Of a stretch of DNA of 64,000 bases, positions 63,801 through 64,000 are shown piece by piece. Source of the DNA: Cytophagaceae bacterium. Its GTDB lineage: Bacteria > Bacteroidota > Bacteroidia > Cytophagales > Cyclobacteriaceae. Positions within the stretch are counted from its first letter, which is position 1; every line of letters starts with the position of its first letter. The translations under genes were made by a program, and so were the position numbers. Where the stretch lies: NCBI GenBank assembly GCA_006969745.1, contig CP030886.1, positions 2,887,234 through 2,951,233 of the forward strand. The letters are read 5' to 3'. The notes under the pieces are model-generated. The model had not been told where the DNA came from. It worked only from the letters and a program-made list of their open reading frames with translations, and did no database searches.

Positions 63801-64000
63801 CTTTCTCAATAGAGATACTTGATGTACAAGAGCCTTTAAGCACTGAAGAACTAGATAAACTAGGCATTGTGGTGTATCCGAATCCATTTGGCAGCAACGT
63901 ACACCTGGAAATGATAAATGATTATATCGGAGATATCCAAATTACTGTTTCCGATGTATCCGGGAAATCCATACTATTATCGAAGGATTACCAAAAAAGT
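60878..64000 (+). CDS. T9SS-secreted protein with sialidase-like (BNR/VPS10) repeats, partial
   Basis: The frame is open for 1041 codons from ATG 60878 to the window end. A signal peptide (MKKNYLLIVIGVTFSFVAFC) is followed by a beta-propeller region with Asp-box motifs such as STDQGSTW, SIDNGITW and SSDGGSTW. A CARDB-like segment follows (near 63220-63520), then a cadherin-like domain (63540-63830, IDEDQDIGTVVGTFSTVDLD in parts). The start of a type IX secretion C-terminal domain, VVYPNPFGSNVHLEM, comes last. It is probably surface-exposed or released. Only about 25-30 residues seem to be missing. The substrate is unknown, and sialidase activity is not implied. Confidence 0.9.
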   Translation, partial: MKKNYLLIVIGVTFSFVAFCQNHKVKDDPNSRIEFEVQKLINPKTGVIPQNIRAKELVFAKQLESNSRISTLDAATVWNRRGPYNVGGRTRALAVDNRDENIILAGGVSGGMWRSTDQGSTWTKVLAVSEIQSVTCIAQDPTTPDTWYYGTGERSGNSASGSGAFFLGDGIYKSIDNGITWNVLAATVDGNPESITADGFEIVNEIVVDPTSGDVYAATFYGIFQSTNGGTSFVEVLDNPHRDWSDVVVTSDGTLYAALEGDGVYQSTDGTTWNDITDTSFKNNLADGDRIELGLAPSAEDTLYVIAENGSAHSLWMYDDNDGGTATWSDRSANIPSGDPFGDPVGDFTSQGGYDLLVKVKPDDPDFVVIGGTNLYRSTDGFATSIGTTDWIGGYSTANNISSYTNQHPDQHAFIFLSGNKALSGNDGGVQITDDVTDTTPNGFGETVDWTALNNGYFTSQVYAISVGPGDQIISGFQDNGNWLVNSTVESTNWDDELVNFFGGDGTYNAISSDGTVRYISTQNARTFRLTYSDENDLTFNSFQQIDPSSGYEGVFVTPFYLDPANDDIFYLAGDFNFMVNTQASTATQTTGWKTITLPGNFGYVTEIGVTMEDIVYVGTNDSELYKIENPAATTPTITDVSSNLFPTGSYISSIGVNQFDADELIVVFSNYGVKSIFHSSDGGSTWEDISGNLEENTDGSGSGPSVRAVRILGNGFEYLVGTSTGLYSTRILDGTNTVWVTEGASNVGNVVINHIATRTDGLVAVGTHGNGIYSTTVSPDVDVSVSGIELTTQVFDAPTDVVTTLINNGKTTITTFDITLTINQEEVISETVNATISSFAEYSHTFSQQVDFTDVGAYDVEVSVTLAGDENIANDSKSVSIQSQSEPSDITLSSASIDEDQDIGTVVGTFSTVDLDDAEHDYSLVTGDGDDDNANFSIVNDELLSNLIFDFEDKASFTIRVETLDDDGYTFVKAFSIEILDVQEPLSTEELDKLGIVVYPNPFGSNVHLEMINDYIGDIQITVSDVSGKSILLSKDYQKS

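Noticed and set aside
61549..63897. Several minus-strand frames opposite the large secreted protein
   Set aside because: All lie antisense to one continuous plus-strand frame with Asp-boxes and a T9SS signal, and are rich in Ser/Pro as expected from antisense reading.

Overview
The window reads as a chromosome segment from a marine-type Bacteroidota, most likely of the Cytophagia/Cytophagales. The evidence is AT-rich coding DNA, promoters of the form TTTG-N18-20-TAnnTTTG with almost no Shine-Dalgarno sequences, SusD/T9SS-style envelope proteins (a type IX secretion C-terminal signal at the right edge), a DUF3467 gene behind rpoC, and a fused tuf-rpoBC-str-S10-spc-alpha gene order. Genus assignment is inference.

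Left part (1-19.6 kb) is accessory and envelope-related. It holds an edge-truncated lipoprotein, an OmpR-type two-component pair (793-2984), a minus-strand cluster of a four-helix-bundle protein, a glycosyltransferase, a bestrophin-like channel and a kinase-like protein of unknown role (2981-6442), and an NtrB/NtrC-type pair (6474-9207) with its own sigma-54 promoter. Two divergent export systems follow. One is a TetR-ABC-HlyD-TolC operon (9325-14961, minus) whose ABC protein has lost key ATPase residues. The other is a MacA-like adaptor, ATPase and TolC set (15354-18778, plus) without a permease gene. The 392-bp region between them carries inverted repeats and an orphan plus-strand terminator.

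Middle part (19.5-29.2 kb) is housekeeping: lpxH, ftsH, rsfS, birA, ahcY, an ECF sigma factor with a zinc-type anti-sigma partner, gmk, nadD, frr, pyrH and a biotin carrier protein.

Right part (29.4-60.4 kb) is the translation and transcription super-cluster: tRNA-Tyr, two expanded tRNA-Gly-like units, tRNA-Gly, tRNA-Thr, tuf, tRNA-Trp, secE, nusG, rplKAJL, rpoBC, DUF3467, rpsL-rpsG-fusA-rpsJ, then rplC to rplQ including secY, infA, rpmJ and rpoA. Five internal promoters restart transcription and each carries a stem-loop directly behind its -7 box. Rho-independent hairpins lie after tuf, rplL, rpoB, rpsJ and rplQ. The window closes with a small lipoprotein and a large sialidase-repeat T9SS protein that runs off the edge.

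The most unusual thing seen is the pair of 117-nt tRNA-Gly-like units at 29624-29740 and 29812-29928. They sit in a perfect 188-bp tandem register with the normal tRNA-Gly, and the D loop, the anticodon loop and the T arm have each gained 14-15 nt.
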